Assembly (NCBI GenBank): GCA_023446155.1
Contig: JAEXIT010000001.1
Location: 199,606-263,605, forward strand
DNA length: 64,000 nucleotides
Direction: 5' to 3'
Source: Bacteroidota bacterium
Lineage (GTDB): Bacteria > Bacteroidota > Bacteroidia > Flavobacteriales > Flavobacteriaceae
Every line of letters begins with the position of its first letter. Position 1 is the stretch's first letter. Below the pieces are notes generated by a model that saw only the letters and a program-made list of their open reading frames with translations, did not search any database and was not told the DNA's origin. Positions 23,951-33,380 of this stretch are shown here, in pieces. The position numbers were made by a program, and so were the translations under genes.

Positions 23951-26392
23951 TTAAAATTTATAAGTATAGCCAAGTCGGATTACTTGGGTTTCGTAGTAAT
24001 CTTTGCTGATATAGCGGAAACCGTCGCCTTGAATTTCTTTTTCGATGACCAAAGAATTCAACAGATCGGATGCATTTAGGAATAATTCTCCTTTTCCGTT
24101 TTGGATTGATTTTTTGACACCAAGATCCATCGTAAATCGATTGTTGGTTTTTCCCTGTGGAATGATATCGGCCAATTGGTAGGAACCGGTAAGTTGTAAG
24201 TCGAATTTTTTCGGTAGACCAAAAAATACATTCAGTTTTGAATTCCCGGAGAATTGCTGTTGTTTCGGCGCACTAAACGTATGGGTTACCGGATATTTAT
24301 TGATCACAGTAAACGCATTGATCTGATTTTCGTATAGGTTCGCATTCCAGTTAAATTTCATCCAGGAGGTTAGCTTTTGGGAAAGAATCGTTTCGATTCC
24401 GGTATTATAGCTTTCGTTTACGTTCTGGAAAATCGCATAAATAAGGGTACTTCCCGGGACCGTACTGGAAATCCGCGTGATGGTTCCGTTGGCAAAGCGA
24501 TGGTAAACCGCCGAGTACAGGTTTCCGCTGTCCCAGGTGTTTTTATAACCCAGTTCCAGTGAATTGGTAAATTGGGGACGCAATTCGGGATTTCCGACTT
24601 TAATAATTTCGGCATCGTCGTATTTCGGGAAAATACGGATATCAATTTCATTCGGACGATCGACGCGACGGCTGTAAAAGAACGATAATTTGTTGCGGTC
24701 GTTCAGTTTGTAGGCCAATCGCAGATTCGGGAAAGGTTGGGTATATTCATAACCGTCGCTGCTATAAGTATTGTGTCCGGGGTTGATATCGTAGTTGAGT
24801 TTTACATATTCGAGGCGTAATCCAAGCTCAGCTTCGAAATTTTTATTTTCAAAAATATAGTTTCCATATAGGGCCGGAATGGTTTCTTTATAGGTGGCCC
24901 ATCCGCCGGCGTTTACATCCAATGGGGAATTCAGACCCGGGAAAAATTGCATATCGGTTGGGATTTCTCGTCTTCTGAATTTAAGTCCGCCTTCAATACG
25001 ACCGTATTTTAGCGGACGAATATAATCCACGGTAAAATCGGCTACGTGCTCGTCGGATAGTAATTTAAAGGCGTCTTTTCCGGTATACGTGGGCATAATG
25101 TTGTCGAAGTAATACTTTTCATCTTCGCGGTGGAAGGTATAATTAAAACCGACGTTTAACTGGTGACCGGCTTCTTTGAATTTATGTTGATACGTACTGC
25201 TAAACATGGCGGTTGTTTTTAACTCATCTTCCAAAAACTGCCACAAACGATACCGCTGACTCAAGTCCTGATTGTAAAAAGGTTGATCACCACGGTCGAT
25301 AATTTTTTCGCTACTAAACAAACCATACACAGTAAGGTTATTATTCGCATTGATCTCCCAATCGGCGCCGGCTTTTAACGTTAAAAATCCGGTTTCACGA
25401 TTTCGCTTGGTTTGCTGACGGATGATGGTTCCATCGTCGTAGGTACGATCGACAAATTCATTTTTATTCAGCGTATGGGTAAAAAGGTAATCGCCCTGGA
25501 AAAACAGATTCACTTTATTTTTTCGGTAATTGAGCGATAGGGAAGGATTCACCTTTGGTGTGGCTTGAAATTGCGGTCGGATGTCCGGAAGGTTTTCCTT
25601 ACGTACCCAAAGTGCACCCAATCCGGTGGTTAGTCCGACTTTTCCGTTAAAACCGTCCTGTTTATTTTTTTTATAAATGATATTGATGATACCGCCGTTT
25701 CCATTGGCGTCATAGCGTGCCGAAGGATTGTTGATGATTTCGATATTTTGAATGGCCGATGCTGGAATATTATCCAACCCGGATTGCCCTCCAAAACCGG
25801 TCATGGCCGTTTGTTTGCCGTCGACAAGAATGGTTATCTTATCGTTCCCCCGTAGCTGGATTTTTCCGTCCTGAACGCTAATTCCGGGTAGGTTTTGCAT
25901 GGCCTGTACTACGGAACCGCCCGACTGACTGATGTTCTCGGTTATGGCATAGGTTTTTTTATCCATCTTTTCGGCATTTTTATCGGCGTTAACCGTAATC
26001 GTTACCTCATCCAAAGCGGTACTGCTTTCGGCCAATTCAAGAGGCGGAATTTCAAGGGTTGGTGTCAGATTTCCAACAAACAACGGATACTGTTGTGTGG
26101 TATAGCCAATATAGGAGATCTCCAGAACATAATTGCCGGGACGAACATCGGTCAGGCTATAACGTCCGGTTTCGGAGGTAATCGTACCGGTAACAAAAAC
26201 ATTGTCTTTTTCGGTTTTAACAATAACGTTTACAAAAGGCACGGGTTTTTTAGCAGGATCAACAACACTACCGGATACGGTAACCGTGGCATTTTGCGCC
26301 CGGGTTATTCCGCCACCGAAAAACAGCAATAGGAAAAAAAATACCAATTTGAGGAAACGGATATTTTGAAAAAAAGGCTTGGAGGTCATCAT
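23951..26392 (-). CDS. TonB-dependent outer-membrane receptor
   Basis: An 813-residue outer-membrane protein. After a signal peptide (about 1-33) comes a carboxypeptidase-regulatory-like beta sandwich (about 36-120: SGSVVDPAKKPVPFVNVIV), then a plug domain (about 145-245, with VVQAMQNLPGISV and KITILVDGKQTAMTG) and a large beta-barrel of the outer membrane beta-barrel family 3 type, ending in TQVIRLGYTYKF with the terminal aromatic. The cargo is not evident. The histidine kinase and response regulator genes lie just upstream on the same strand, so it may be under their control. It is not accompanied by a SusD gene. Confidence 0.9.
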   Translation of the reverse strand: MMTSKPFFQNIRFLKLVFFFLLLFFGGGITRAQNATVTVSGSVVDPAKKPVPFVNVIVKTEKDNVFVTGTITSETGRYSLTDVRPGNYVLEISYIGYTTQQYPLFVGNLTPTLEIPPLELAESSTALDEVTITVNADKNAEKMDKKTYAITENISQSGGSVVQAMQNLPGISVQDGKIQLRGNDKITILVDGKQTAMTGFGGQSGLDNIPASAIQNIEIINNPSARYDANGNGGIINIIYKKNKQDGFNGKVGLTTGLGALWVRKENLPDIRPQFQATPKVNPSLSLNYRKNKVNLFFQGDYLFTHTLNKNEFVDRTYDDGTIIRQQTKRNRETGFLTLKAGADWEINANNNLTVYGLFSSEKIIDRGDQPFYNQDLSQRYRLWQFLEDELKTTAMFSSTYQHKFKEAGHQLNVGFNYTFHREDEKYYFDNIMPTYTGKDAFKLLSDEHVADFTVDYIRPLKYGRIEGGLKFRRREIPTDMQFFPGLNSPLDVNAGGWATYKETIPALYGNYIFENKNFEAELGLRLEYVKLNYDINPGHNTYSSDGYEYTQPFPNLRLAYKLNDRNKLSFFYSRRVDRPNEIDIRIFPKYDDAEIIKVGNPELRPQFTNSLELGYKNTWDSGNLYSAVYHRFANGTITRISSTVPGSTLIYAIFQNVNESYNTGIETILSQKLTSWMKFNWNANLYENQINAFTVINKYPVTHTFSAPKQQQFSGNSKLNVFFGLPKKFDLQLTGSYQLADIIPQGKTNNRFTMDLGVKKSIQNGKGELFLNASDLLNSLVIEKEIQGDGFRYISKDYYETQVIRLGYTYKF

Positions 26393-26459
26393 AAAAAAAG
26401 GTCTTTAAAATAATTTATAGACCAAAGCTCCAAATCAATTTAGAAGATATTCTGAATTT

Positions 26460-27743
26460 TTAAAAACGAACGGTAAAGCGGTGTAAATTTTGATCAAAAT
26501 CGTATACAATTTCCCAATGATAGCGGTTGCAGATTTCCTTAACAATAGACAATCCAAGGCCACTACTGGTTGTTTCGGATGACGAAACCGAAAAACGACG
26601 AAACAATTCTCCGGAACGCAACGGATCAATTCCCGAATTGGAAACCGAAAGCGTATTGTTTTTTATTTCAATGATCAATTTGCCGTTTACATTGTTATGT
26701 CGTATCGCATTCGTTAACAGGTTGTTGATCAAAATTTCTAAAAGCGATCGGTTACCTAAAATTACGGGCGTTTCTAAGGGGTGAAATTCCGGTTGAATAC
26801 CTTTATCAGCTGTATAATCGGATAACATTTCAAGACTTTCCGATACGATAGCCGCAAGCTCATTTACTTCGGTATTTTCAAACTGATGGTTTTCGATTTT
26901 GGCGAGTAACAACAGGTTTTTATTGATTCGCGTTACTCTGGAAAGCGGAATGTTAAAAGCGTTTAGGATTTCGAGTTGCTCGCCGGTGATGCTTTTTTGT
27001 TGTAACAGTAAATCGGCTTTCGATTTTAATACGGCCAATGGCGTTTGCAATTCGTGCGATGCATTTTCGATAAATCGTTTTTGCATTTGATATACCGTAA
27101 TATTTTTATTGATCAGTTTGGTTAAGGTCTGATTTAGGGTTTCAAATTCTTCAATATCTGATTTTTCAAAAGTGATATCGTTATGCGTGGCAAGGTCGAA
27201 TGTTTTGAGTTTTTCAAGCGTGTTTTGAAACGGTTGCCAAATCCGACGGGCGATTCGTTTGTTCAAAATGATAAAACCGATCACGAGCAAACTAAAAAAA
27301 GCAACCGTTACAAGTGCGATGGCTATCAGGGTTTCGTCGGTTTCTTCGACATTGGTTTCTACAGTCAGCAGATAGTGTTTGTCGGCAATGGTAATCGGCG
27401 CGGCCAAACCTCGAAAACGATCCAATTCTATTTTGTCTCCGTGTTGGTTTTCGCGGATTACGGTATAAATGCTGTCTTTTTGCAAAGGAATGGTAACCGG
27501 AACCATATTCGTTCCCGGTTGCATGATATTCCAGAATTTAATGATGGTATCCAGTTTTTGTTCCGGCATCCGAATAGAAGTCATCCGGCTTTCGATTCGC
27601 TCTTTTATAATCTGGTTGTGTTCGTCGAGTTCTTTATTCCAGATAAAATCCACAACATAAAAATAAACGGGAATGCTTGCCGCAAGAATCAGCAGCGCAT
27701 AAATGGTAAAGGCCTTAAAAGGTTTGTGTAATAATTTATTCAT
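26460..27743 (-). CDS. Sensor histidine kinase, OmpR-type system
   Basis: About 427 residues. Two membrane helices (about 15-36 and 141-163) flank a periplasmic sensor loop of about 105 residues. The kinase part has the HisKA H-box NASHELQTPLA with the phospho-histidine near residue 230, an N box in LINNLLTNAIRHN, and the G box SGLGLSIVKEI. The ATG at 27743 overlaps the response regulator stop codon as ATGA; a start nine bases upstream at 27752 is also possible. It forms a two-gene system with the preceding regulator. The signal is unknown. Confidence 0.9.
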   Translation of the reverse strand: MNKLLHKPFKAFTIYALLILAASIPVYFYVVDFIWNKELDEHNQIIKERIESRMTSIRMPEQKLDTIIKFWNIMQPGTNMVPVTIPLQKDSIYTVIRENQHGDKIELDRFRGLAAPITIADKHYLLTVETNVEETDETLIAIALVTVAFFSLLVIGFIILNKRIARRIWQPFQNTLEKLKTFDLATHNDITFEKSDIEEFETLNQTLTKLINKNITVYQMQKRFIENASHELQTPLAVLKSKADLLLQQKSITGEQLEILNAFNIPLSRVTRINKNLLLLAKIENHQFENTEVNELAAIVSESLEMLSDYTADKGIQPEFHPLETPVILGNRSLLEILINNLLTNAIRHNNVNGKLIIEIKNNTLSVSNSGIDPLRSGELFRRFSVSSSETTSSGLGLSIVKEICNRYHWEIVYDFDQNLHRFTVRF

Positions 27744-28414
27744 ATTTCCCATTTATAACCGGTTCCGTAAATGGTTTTCAGGTAATTGTTATAACCCGAT
27801 TCGGTCAGTTTTCGTTTTAGATTTTTAACATGTGCATAGACAAAATCGTGGTTGTCGAACATATCGGCAATATCGCCCGAAAGGTGTTCGGCCAGGGCGC
27901 TTTTGGAAATGACTTTGTTTTTATTTCCGATAAAAAATAATAGTAGATCAAATTCTTTTTTGGTGAGCACAACCGGTTTGTCGTTAACCGTAATGGTTTT
28001 GGCTTGGAGGTCGATGCGCAATTCTTCCAATACAATCACATCGGAATTGTCAAATTGTTTCCTGCGGATTACCGAATGAATTCTGGCGGCAAGTTCCGAA
28101 TGGTGGAACGGTTTGGCGAGATAATCATCGGCGCCGAGTTGAAGGCCTTTGATTTTATCTTCCAAAGCATTTTTAGCCGAAAGTATGATCACACCATCGG
28201 TTTTACGTTGTTCTTTTAGCGCATCGAGAATTTTAAGACCGTCGCCACCGGGAAGCATCAGATCCAACAGTATACAATCGTAATTGTACAAACTGATTTT
28301 TTCCAATGCCTGAAAATAGGTGGAAGCGATTTCACACAGATAATTCTCCCCCGACATATACTGGGCGATGTCCAAAGCCAGTTCTTTCTCGTCTTCTACA
28401 ATCAGAATTTTCAT
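27740..28414 (-). CDS. OmpR-family response regulator
   Basis: About 224 residues when started at MKILIVEDEKE (28414); an ATG seven codons upstream is less likely. The receiver domain has the acidic pair in VEDE, the phosphorylated Asp51 in LLDLMLPGGDG and Lys in LAKPF. The C-terminal winged helix (about 130-224) ends in LKTIYGTGYKWEI, the OmpR/PhoB signature. It shares an ATGA overlap with the histidine kinase. Its targets may include the TonB receptor and PAP2 genes downstream. Confidence 0.92.
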   Translation of the reverse strand: MKILIVEDEKELALDIAQYMSGENYLCEIASTYFQALEKISLYNYDCILLDLMLPGGDGLKILDALKEQRKTDGVIILSAKNALEDKIKGLQLGADDYLAKPFHHSELAARIHSVIRRKQFDNSDVIVLEELRIDLQAKTITVNDKPVVLTKKEFDLLLFFIGNKNKVISKSALAEHLSGDIADMFDNHDFVYAHVKNLKRKLTESGYNNYLKTIYGTGYKWEI

Positions 28415-28542
28415 AAAGCTAAGATACGATTCCAATTTGGAAGAAATTTGGAAGTTTATTTTAAAAATGTAAAAAATAAAGGTAAGTGATAAACAATCAG
28501 TTATTTATAGTATGTTTGTAGGAGATGTTTTAAAAAATAAAA

Positions 28543-29199
28543 ATGAAAAACTGGATTTTATTTTTAGGATTAGTAGGAGGGATGTCAGTTGGCCAGGCTC
28601 AGAATCAATCGATGAAAGCGTTGGCTCAGGAGCTTCGTACCATAGGGGAAAACGATCAGAAAGATCGGGCACAAATCGAATATATTCAGAATAAATACGG
28701 TGGCCAGTCACCCGAAATGAATGCCTTATGGAAGACGATTGGAACGAGTGATTCGATCAATATTATAAAAGTCAGTGCTATTTTGGATCGTTATGGTTGG
28801 TTAGGACCGGAAGAAGTAGGAGAGGAAGAGAATAGAACCTTGTTTTTGGTTGTCCAACACGCCGATTTGTCGGTTCAGGAAAAATACCTGCCGATGATGC
28901 GAAAAGCCGTCATCGATAAGAAAGCGAAAAGTAGTAGTTTGGCTTTATTGGAAGACCGCGTGGCTTTGCGCCAGGGAAAAAAGCAAATCTACGGTTCCCA
29001 GATTGCGTGGGATATGAAAAACAACCGTAATTATATTTTACCACTCGAAGATCCGGACAATGTAGACAAACGCCGCGCCAAAGTCGGTCTGCCGCCATTA
29101 TCGGACTATATCGCCTATTGGAATATGACATGGGATCCGGAACAGTATAAAAAAGACTTACCGGAAATTGAAAAAATGCAGTTGATGAAAAAGAAATGA
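28543..29199 (+). CDS. Secreted DUF6624-like protein
   Basis: A 218-residue protein with a signal peptide (MKNWILFLGLVGGMSVGQAQ). The mature part is helical, with the blocks LRTIGENDQKDRAQIEYIQNKYG and LFLVVQHADLSVQEKYLPMMRKAVIDKKAKSSSLALLEDRVALRQGKKQIYGSQ, which I recognise as the DUF6624 pattern. The function is unknown. The gene stands alone, divergent from the response regulator gene. Confidence 0.72.
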   Translation: MKNWILFLGLVGGMSVGQAQNQSMKALAQELRTIGENDQKDRAQIEYIQNKYGGQSPEMNALWKTIGTSDSINIIKVSAILDRYGWLGPEEVGEEENRTLFLVVQHADLSVQEKYLPMMRKAVIDKKAKSSSLALLEDRVALRQGKKQIYGSQIAWDMKNNRNYILPLEDPDNVDKRRAKVGLPPLSDYIAYWNMTWDPEQYKKDLPEIEKMQLMKKK

Positions 29200-29407
29200 T
29201 TGTTTGAGTTGTAGATAGCTAATTTTTTGTTGATAATCTATCTTAAGATATTAACAACACAGCTAGAAGGATTATTTAAAATCGTAAATTTCATTTAGAA
29301 AAGAGTATATAATAATTATTCCAAAAAACTAAGACAATAATATCATTCAATTAAAGAATTTATTAGTTAATAATTATATTATTGTCTTAATTTTAATAAA
29401 TAGAAAG
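29200..29407. other. AT-rich intergenic stretch with no gene seen
   Basis: About 208 bases with A/T content clearly above that of the neighbours. Short inverted repeats are present (tatcttaagata, gttaataattatat) but no ORF or clear promoter. It lies at the 3' end of the peptide operon and the DUF6624-like gene. Confidence 0.4.
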
Positions 29408-29560
29408 TTATTTAGATTTGTCTTTACTTTCTTTAGATTTATCCTCTTTAGGTTTAGCCATATACATATTTTTCAAACTGTTTGAAGGAGGTGGGCTAGT
29501 TCTTCCAGCCATTGGTTCACCAATCTGAGTTTCTTTGTTAATTGATAATTTGTCAGCCAT
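29408..29560 (-). CDS. Short peptide A with GRTSPPPSNSLK motif
   Basis: A 50-residue ORF, read directly from the reverse strand. It starts MADKLSINKETQIGEPMAG, continues RTSPPPSNSLKNMYMAKPK and ends in a lysine/serine-rich tail (EDKSKESKDKSK). The core GRTSPPPSNSLK is nearly identical to that of the next upstream ORF (29563-29688), which argues for real genes and a duplication. The peptide is hydrophilic with no signal or membrane segment. It is the last gene of a three-gene AT-rich operon. I know of no family. Confidence 0.6.
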   Translation of the reverse strand: MADKLSINKETQIGEPMAGRTSPPPSNSLKNMYMAKPKEDKSKESKDKSK

Positions 29561-29562
29561 GA

Positions 29563-29688
29563 TTATTTGTTTTTTGATGTATTAGGTTTTAGAGAGTTAC
29601 TTGGAGGAGGAGTAGTTCTTCCAAGATTTACATTTTGTGATTCTGTTCTTTCTGTTCTTTCAGTATTATTTGTTGGTTTACTGTTCAT
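29563..29688 (-). CDS. Short peptide B with GRTTPPPSNSLK motif
   Basis: A 41-residue ORF (MNSKPTNNTERTERTESQ, then NVNLGRTTPPPSNSLKPN, ending TSKNK). It has the repeated TERTERTES stretch and the shared GRT-PPPSNSLK core of peptide A. The gap to peptide A is two bases and to the membrane protein gene 14 bases, so the three genes are a tight operon. The peptide has no signal sequence. It was found by reading the reverse strand. Confidence 0.6.
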   Translation of the reverse strand: MNSKPTNNTERTERTESQNVNLGRTTPPPSNSLKPNTSKNK

Positions 29689-29702
29689 AATATTATTTTA
29701 AA

Positions 29703-30251
29703 TTATTTATTAAAAGTTTCTAACTGATTGTCAGAAATCGGAATTGTTTTCTTTTCTATTTTAGAAATTGTATTTTGATTTTCTTTTTTATTGATATAAA
29801 AAAGATTTACTGAAACAAAACTTAAAATTAAGATTATCCCAATTATTAAGCTCCAAATAGATATTTTGTTGAGTATATTAATTATTTTATTTCTTTGTTC
29901 AATTTGTACAAATATTTTGTCAAATTGTTCAGAATCAATTTCTTTTACAATTTGGTCAGAATCTTTTATTGATTTGTAATGGGAATATAAATTAGATAGA
30001 AGAGTGACTATTAATAATAAAAGGCCAATAATAAATAAAAAGAATAGTTTAAAACTTACTTTATCTATTGTTACAATTTTTTCCAAAAAAGTTAATGAAA
30101 GGACAATACCTCCAGATGCTAAAATATTTATATATTTTTCAAAATCATCTTGACTTTTATTTTTATTTTCAATTACAGAATTTCTATAATCTTCCCAACC
30201 TTTTGTAAATTCCTCTAGCTTCTTTTTTTTGTCTTTTGTCTTTTTTTTCAT
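29703..30251 (-). CDS. Three-helix membrane protein of the PPPSNSLK operon
   Basis: About 182 residues when started at MKKKTKDKKKK (30251); an upstream ATG at 30305 adds a hydrophobic run that is probably not translated. A lysine-rich cytoplasmic head and a helical stretch are followed by three hydrophobic segments (about 47-68, 70-95 and 128-155), with a charged helical region between the second and third. The C-terminus is hydrophilic. I recognise no family, although the layout recalls SLATT-type membrane proteins linked to defence. Two short paralogous peptides follow on the same strand. The codon use is strongly AT-biased compared with comM next door. Confidence 0.65.
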   Translation of the reverse strand: MKKKTKDKKKKLEEFTKGWEDYRNSVIENKNKSQDDFEKYINILASGGIVLSLTFLEKIVTIDKVSFKLFFLFIIGLLLLIVTLLSNLYSHYKSIKDSDQIVKEIDSEQFDKIFVQIEQRNKIINILNKISIWSLIIGIILILSFVSVNLFYINKKENQNTISKIEKKTIPISDNQLETFNK

Positions 30252-30454
30252 AATTAAAATTAACATTAACAAAAATAAAGAATCATTCAATATTATGCTA
30301 ATCAATTTATTAACATTGAATTTGACTTATTCACAACGAATATTTTATAAGATTTGGAGAATAATACTAGCCTTTAACTTTTTTCGAATTTTAGATAAGG
30401 TCTTTCGTTTCATTTTGCTAAAAATGGCGTATCTTTAAAGATATACTCTTCGCC

Positions 30455-31990
30455 ATGTTAGTAAAAGTTTTTGGAAGCGCCGTTTTTGGAGTGGAAGCCA
30501 CGACCATCACAATTGAAGTCAACATCGATAAAGGAATTGGTTATCATTTGGTTGGATTGCCGGATAATGCGATAAAAGAAAGCAGTTATCGGATTGCCGC
30601 AGCGCTTAAAAATAACGGCTACCAACTACCCGGAAAAAAGATTGTGATCAATATGGCACCGGCCGATTTACGGAAAGAAGGATCGGCCTACGATTTACCC
30701 ATTGCTATTGGAATATTGGCTGCATCCGGTCAGATTAACCCCGAAAATACCGATCGTTTTATGATAATGGGCGAATTGTCCCTCGATGGGAGTCTTTTGC
30801 CTATTAGAGGTGCGTTACCCATCGCGATCAAAGCCAAAGAAGAAGGATTTGAAGGCTTGATTCTTCCAAAAGAAAATGCCCGTGAAGCCGCTGTAGTCGA
30901 AGGAATAGCAGTTTATGGAATTGCAAATGTAACCGAAATCATCGATTTTTTTAAAGGTGTTGCCACACCGCAACCGGAAACGGTCGACTTTGATAAAGAG
31001 TTTAGTCAGTTATCGGATGGTTCCGACTTTGATTTTGCCGATGTCAAAGGTCAGGAAAGTATTAAAAGATGTCTGGAAATCGCAGCAGCCGGAGGTCATA
31101 ATATCATATTGATCGGTCCACCGGGTTCGGGTAAGACGATGTTAGCGAAACGATTTCCGGGAATTTTACCACCAATGACGATGCAGGAAGCACTGGAAAC
31201 GACTAAAATTCATAGTGTCGCGGGTAAGATCAAAGAAAGCGGACTCATCCGGCAACGACCATTTCGATCACCACATCATACGGCTTCTTCGGTTTCGTTG
31301 GTTGGTGGCGGTAGTTATCCGCAACCGGGCGAAATTTCCCTGGCGCATAATGGTGTTTTGTTTTTGGACGAATTACCCGAATTTAAAAGAGAAGTCCTCG
31401 AAGTGTTGCGACAACCGTTGGAAGACCGCGAAGTGACTATTTCGAGGGCGAAATTTACCATAACGTATCCGGCTTCCTTTATGTTGGTGGCGAGTATGAA
31501 TCCTAGTCCGGGTGGTTATTTTAGTAGTCCCGATGCACCAATTGCCTCATCACCGTTGGAAATGCAGCGCTATTTGGGGAAACTATCCGGTCCGCTGTTG
31601 GATCGGATCGATATCCATGTGGAAGTGAATCCGGTGCCGTTTGAAAAATTATCGGATCTCCAACCCGGTGAAAGTAGTGTGATCATACGGAAACGCGTCA
31701 CGGCAGCCCGACAAATACAAAACCGACGTTTTGAACATCAGAAAAACATCCATTACAATGCCCAAATGAATACCCGCCAGATTCGGGAGTATTGTGTTTT
31801 GGACGATCAGGCGCTGCAATTATTAAAAAGCGCGATGGAACGTCTCAATTTATCGGCGCGTGCATACGATCGGATCTTAAAAGTCGCCCGTACTATTGCT
31901 GATCTGGACGGCTCCGAATCGGTACTTCCGGTTCATATTGCGGAAGCGATACAATACCGTAGCCTCGATCGGGAAGGTTGGCTGGGATAG
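30455..31990 (+). CDS. comM: ComM/YifB-type magnesium chelatase-family ATPase
   Basis: A 511-residue AAA+ protein. The N-terminal Lon-protease-like (ChlI) domain, starting MLVKVFGSAVFGVEATTI and including INMAPADLRKEGSAYDLPIA, precedes the ATPase with Walker A GPPGSGKTMLAKRFPGILPP and Walker B LFLDELPEF, and a C-terminal Mg-chelatase domain with LNLSARAYDRILKVARTIADLDG. ComM helps branch migration during natural transformation, moving DNA into the chromosome. The gene is intact. The AT-rich peptide operon lies directly upstream, divergent from it. Confidence 0.95.
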   Translation: MLVKVFGSAVFGVEATTITIEVNIDKGIGYHLVGLPDNAIKESSYRIAAALKNNGYQLPGKKIVINMAPADLRKEGSAYDLPIAIGILAASGQINPENTDRFMIMGELSLDGSLLPIRGALPIAIKAKEEGFEGLILPKENAREAAVVEGIAVYGIANVTEIIDFFKGVATPQPETVDFDKEFSQLSDGSDFDFADVKGQESIKRCLEIAAAGGHNIILIGPPGSGKTMLAKRFPGILPPMTMQEALETTKIHSVAGKIKESGLIRQRPFRSPHHTASSVSLVGGGSYPQPGEISLAHNGVLFLDELPEFKREVLEVLRQPLEDREVTISRAKFTITYPASFMLVASMNPSPGGYFSSPDAPIASSPLEMQRYLGKLSGPLLDRIDIHVEVNPVPFEKLSDLQPGESSVIIRKRVTAARQIQNRRFEHQKNIHYNAQMNTRQIREYCVLDDQALQLLKSAMERLNLSARAYDRILKVARTIADLDGSESVLPVHIAEAIQYRSLDREGWLG

Positions 31991-31992
31991 TG

Positions 31993-32901
31993 TTAATGTT
32001 TCCCGGAATGAATCATTTTAAACAGATGCAATACCTGTGGAAACAGCGCATCCATTGATTCTTTGGCACCGTTTGTAGAACCCGGTAAGCAGATGATCAG
32101 TGTGTCGCCAATCAGGCCGGCCAGACTCCGGGATAGTATGGAATACGGCATACGATCCTGTCCGTATTGGCGTAGGTATTCTCCGATGCCCGGTATTTCA
32201 CGGTCTAGCATTGGCCGAATGGCTTCTGGTGTAAAGTCCCTTTTGGATAGTCCCGTCCCACCGGTTAACAGAATTAACCCTATATTTTCAGAGAGGTAGT
32301 GACGGATTTGGTTTTGTATCGAATCCACCCCGTCGGGAATAATCGTATAATCCCGGATCGTTACCGGATGCTTTTCCAGTTTTTCGAGAATAGCTTTACC
32401 GGAGGTGTCTTCTTTTTGCCCTTTACTAATGGAATCCGAACAGACTACTACCGCTGTGGCAATCGGATTTTTAAAAGCTTCCCGATACTCCGATTTACCG
32501 CCTGTTTTTTTAGATAATCGTATGCTTTGAATTTCGATTTCCGAATCGATGGGTTTTAGCATATCATAAATAGTAAGCGCAACAACCGATGCGGCATGCA
32601 TGGCTTCGACCTCAACACCGGTTTTATAAATCGTTTTGATTGTGACTTGTATCTTTATTTCAAGATATTCGATGACATAAGAAATCCCGGTATATTCAAT
32701 TGGTATCGGATGGCAATCGGGAATCATGTCGGGTGTTTTTTTGGCTGCAAAAAGTCCGGCCGCTTTGGCCATCTCAAAAACGTCTCCTTTCGGAACGGTT
32801 TTATTCCGAATTGCAGCTATTGTTTCTATTTTACTGACTTTAACGACTGCCTGAGCTGTGGCGGTTCGCAAGGTATTATTTTTAGGAGTAATATCTACCA
32901 T
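31993..32901 (-). CDS. moaCB: Fused MoaC-MoaB molybdopterin synthesis protein
   Basis: A 302-residue bifunctional protein. Residues 1-155 are MoaC, which finishes cyclic pyranopterin monophosphate formation (PDMIPDCHPIPI, GVEVEAMHAASVVALTIYDM). Residues about 165-302 are MoaB/MogA, which adenylylates molybdopterin (ILLTGGTGLSKRDFTPEAI, then CLPGSTNGAKE). The fusion joins two steps in one chain and is common in Bacteroidota. It is the last gene of the minus-strand molybdenum run, 20 bases after moaE. Confidence 0.93.
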   Translation of the reverse strand: MVDITPKNNTLRTATAQAVVKVSKIETIAAIRNKTVPKGDVFEMAKAAGLFAAKKTPDMIPDCHPIPIEYTGISYVIEYLEIKIQVTIKTIYKTGVEVEAMHAASVVALTIYDMLKPIDSEIEIQSIRLSKKTGGKSEYREAFKNPIATAVVVCSDSISKGQKEDTSGKAILEKLEKHPVTIRDYTIIPDGVDSIQNQIRHYLSENIGLILLTGGTGLSKRDFTPEAIRPMLDREIPGIGEYLRQYGQDRMPYSILSRSLAGLIGDTLIICLPGSTNGAKESMDALFPQVLHLFKMIHSGKH

Positions 32902-32921
32902 AGTGTATTGGTTTATAGTAA

Positions 32922-33380
32922 TTAAGAGTGCTCAATATGTCGATTGATTTTCCAGCGATAGGATTCGTCTTCAAAAATTTCTTTCCCCCAAATGGGAACT
33001 TCCGCTTTTATACGTTCGACCAGTTCGTTACAAGCTTGTATGGACGCTTCCCGATGTTGGGATGAGGTAAAGACAAAAAAGCACAACTCTCCGGTAGTAA
33101 TCCGACCCAGACTGTGATAAACATGCATACAAACCAAATCGTATCGGGCAAAAATAGCTTCCCGTATTTCGGCTATTTTTTGTTCGGCCATTTCGGTATA
33201 GGCTGAAAATTCGATCGCCGTTACCGTTTTACCATTAATCGGATCCTTTCGTACCTGTCCGAGGAAGATGGAATGCCCGCCAATCTCGGTTTTATGTTGG
33301 TGCCCGGCGATAGTTGCGGCTATTTTTTCCGGAGAAATAGGACCGTCGATAAAGCTGTTTTTAAGTGAAATATTTTTCAT
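32922..33380 (-). CDS. moaE: Molybdopterin synthase catalytic subunit MoaE
   Basis: A 152-residue subunit that, with MoaD, inserts the dithiolene sulfurs into cyclic pyranopterin monophosphate. The conserved blocks GHSIFLGQVRKDPINGKTVTAIEFSAYTEMA, YHSLGRITTGELCFFVFTSSQHREA and PIWGKEIFEDESYRW (with the active-site lysine) are all present. Its ATG overlaps the moeB-like stop codon by four bases, so the two are coupled. MoaD is two genes away. Confidence 0.93.
   Translation of the reverse strand: MKNISLKNSFIDGPISPEKIAATIAGHQHKTEIGGHSIFLGQVRKDPINGKTVTAIEFSAYTEMAEQKIAEIREAIFARYDLVCMHVYHSLGRITTGELCFFVFTSSQHREASIQACNELVERIKAEVPIWGKEIFEDESYRWKINRHIEHS

Noticed and set aside
27183..27731. Forward ORF of 182 codons
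   Set aside because: Antisense to the histidine kinase gene, no domain.
30455..31990. comM as an insertion site for a resistance-type island
   Set aside because: comM is known as a target in other bacteria, but here it is intact with no flanking duplication or transposase.
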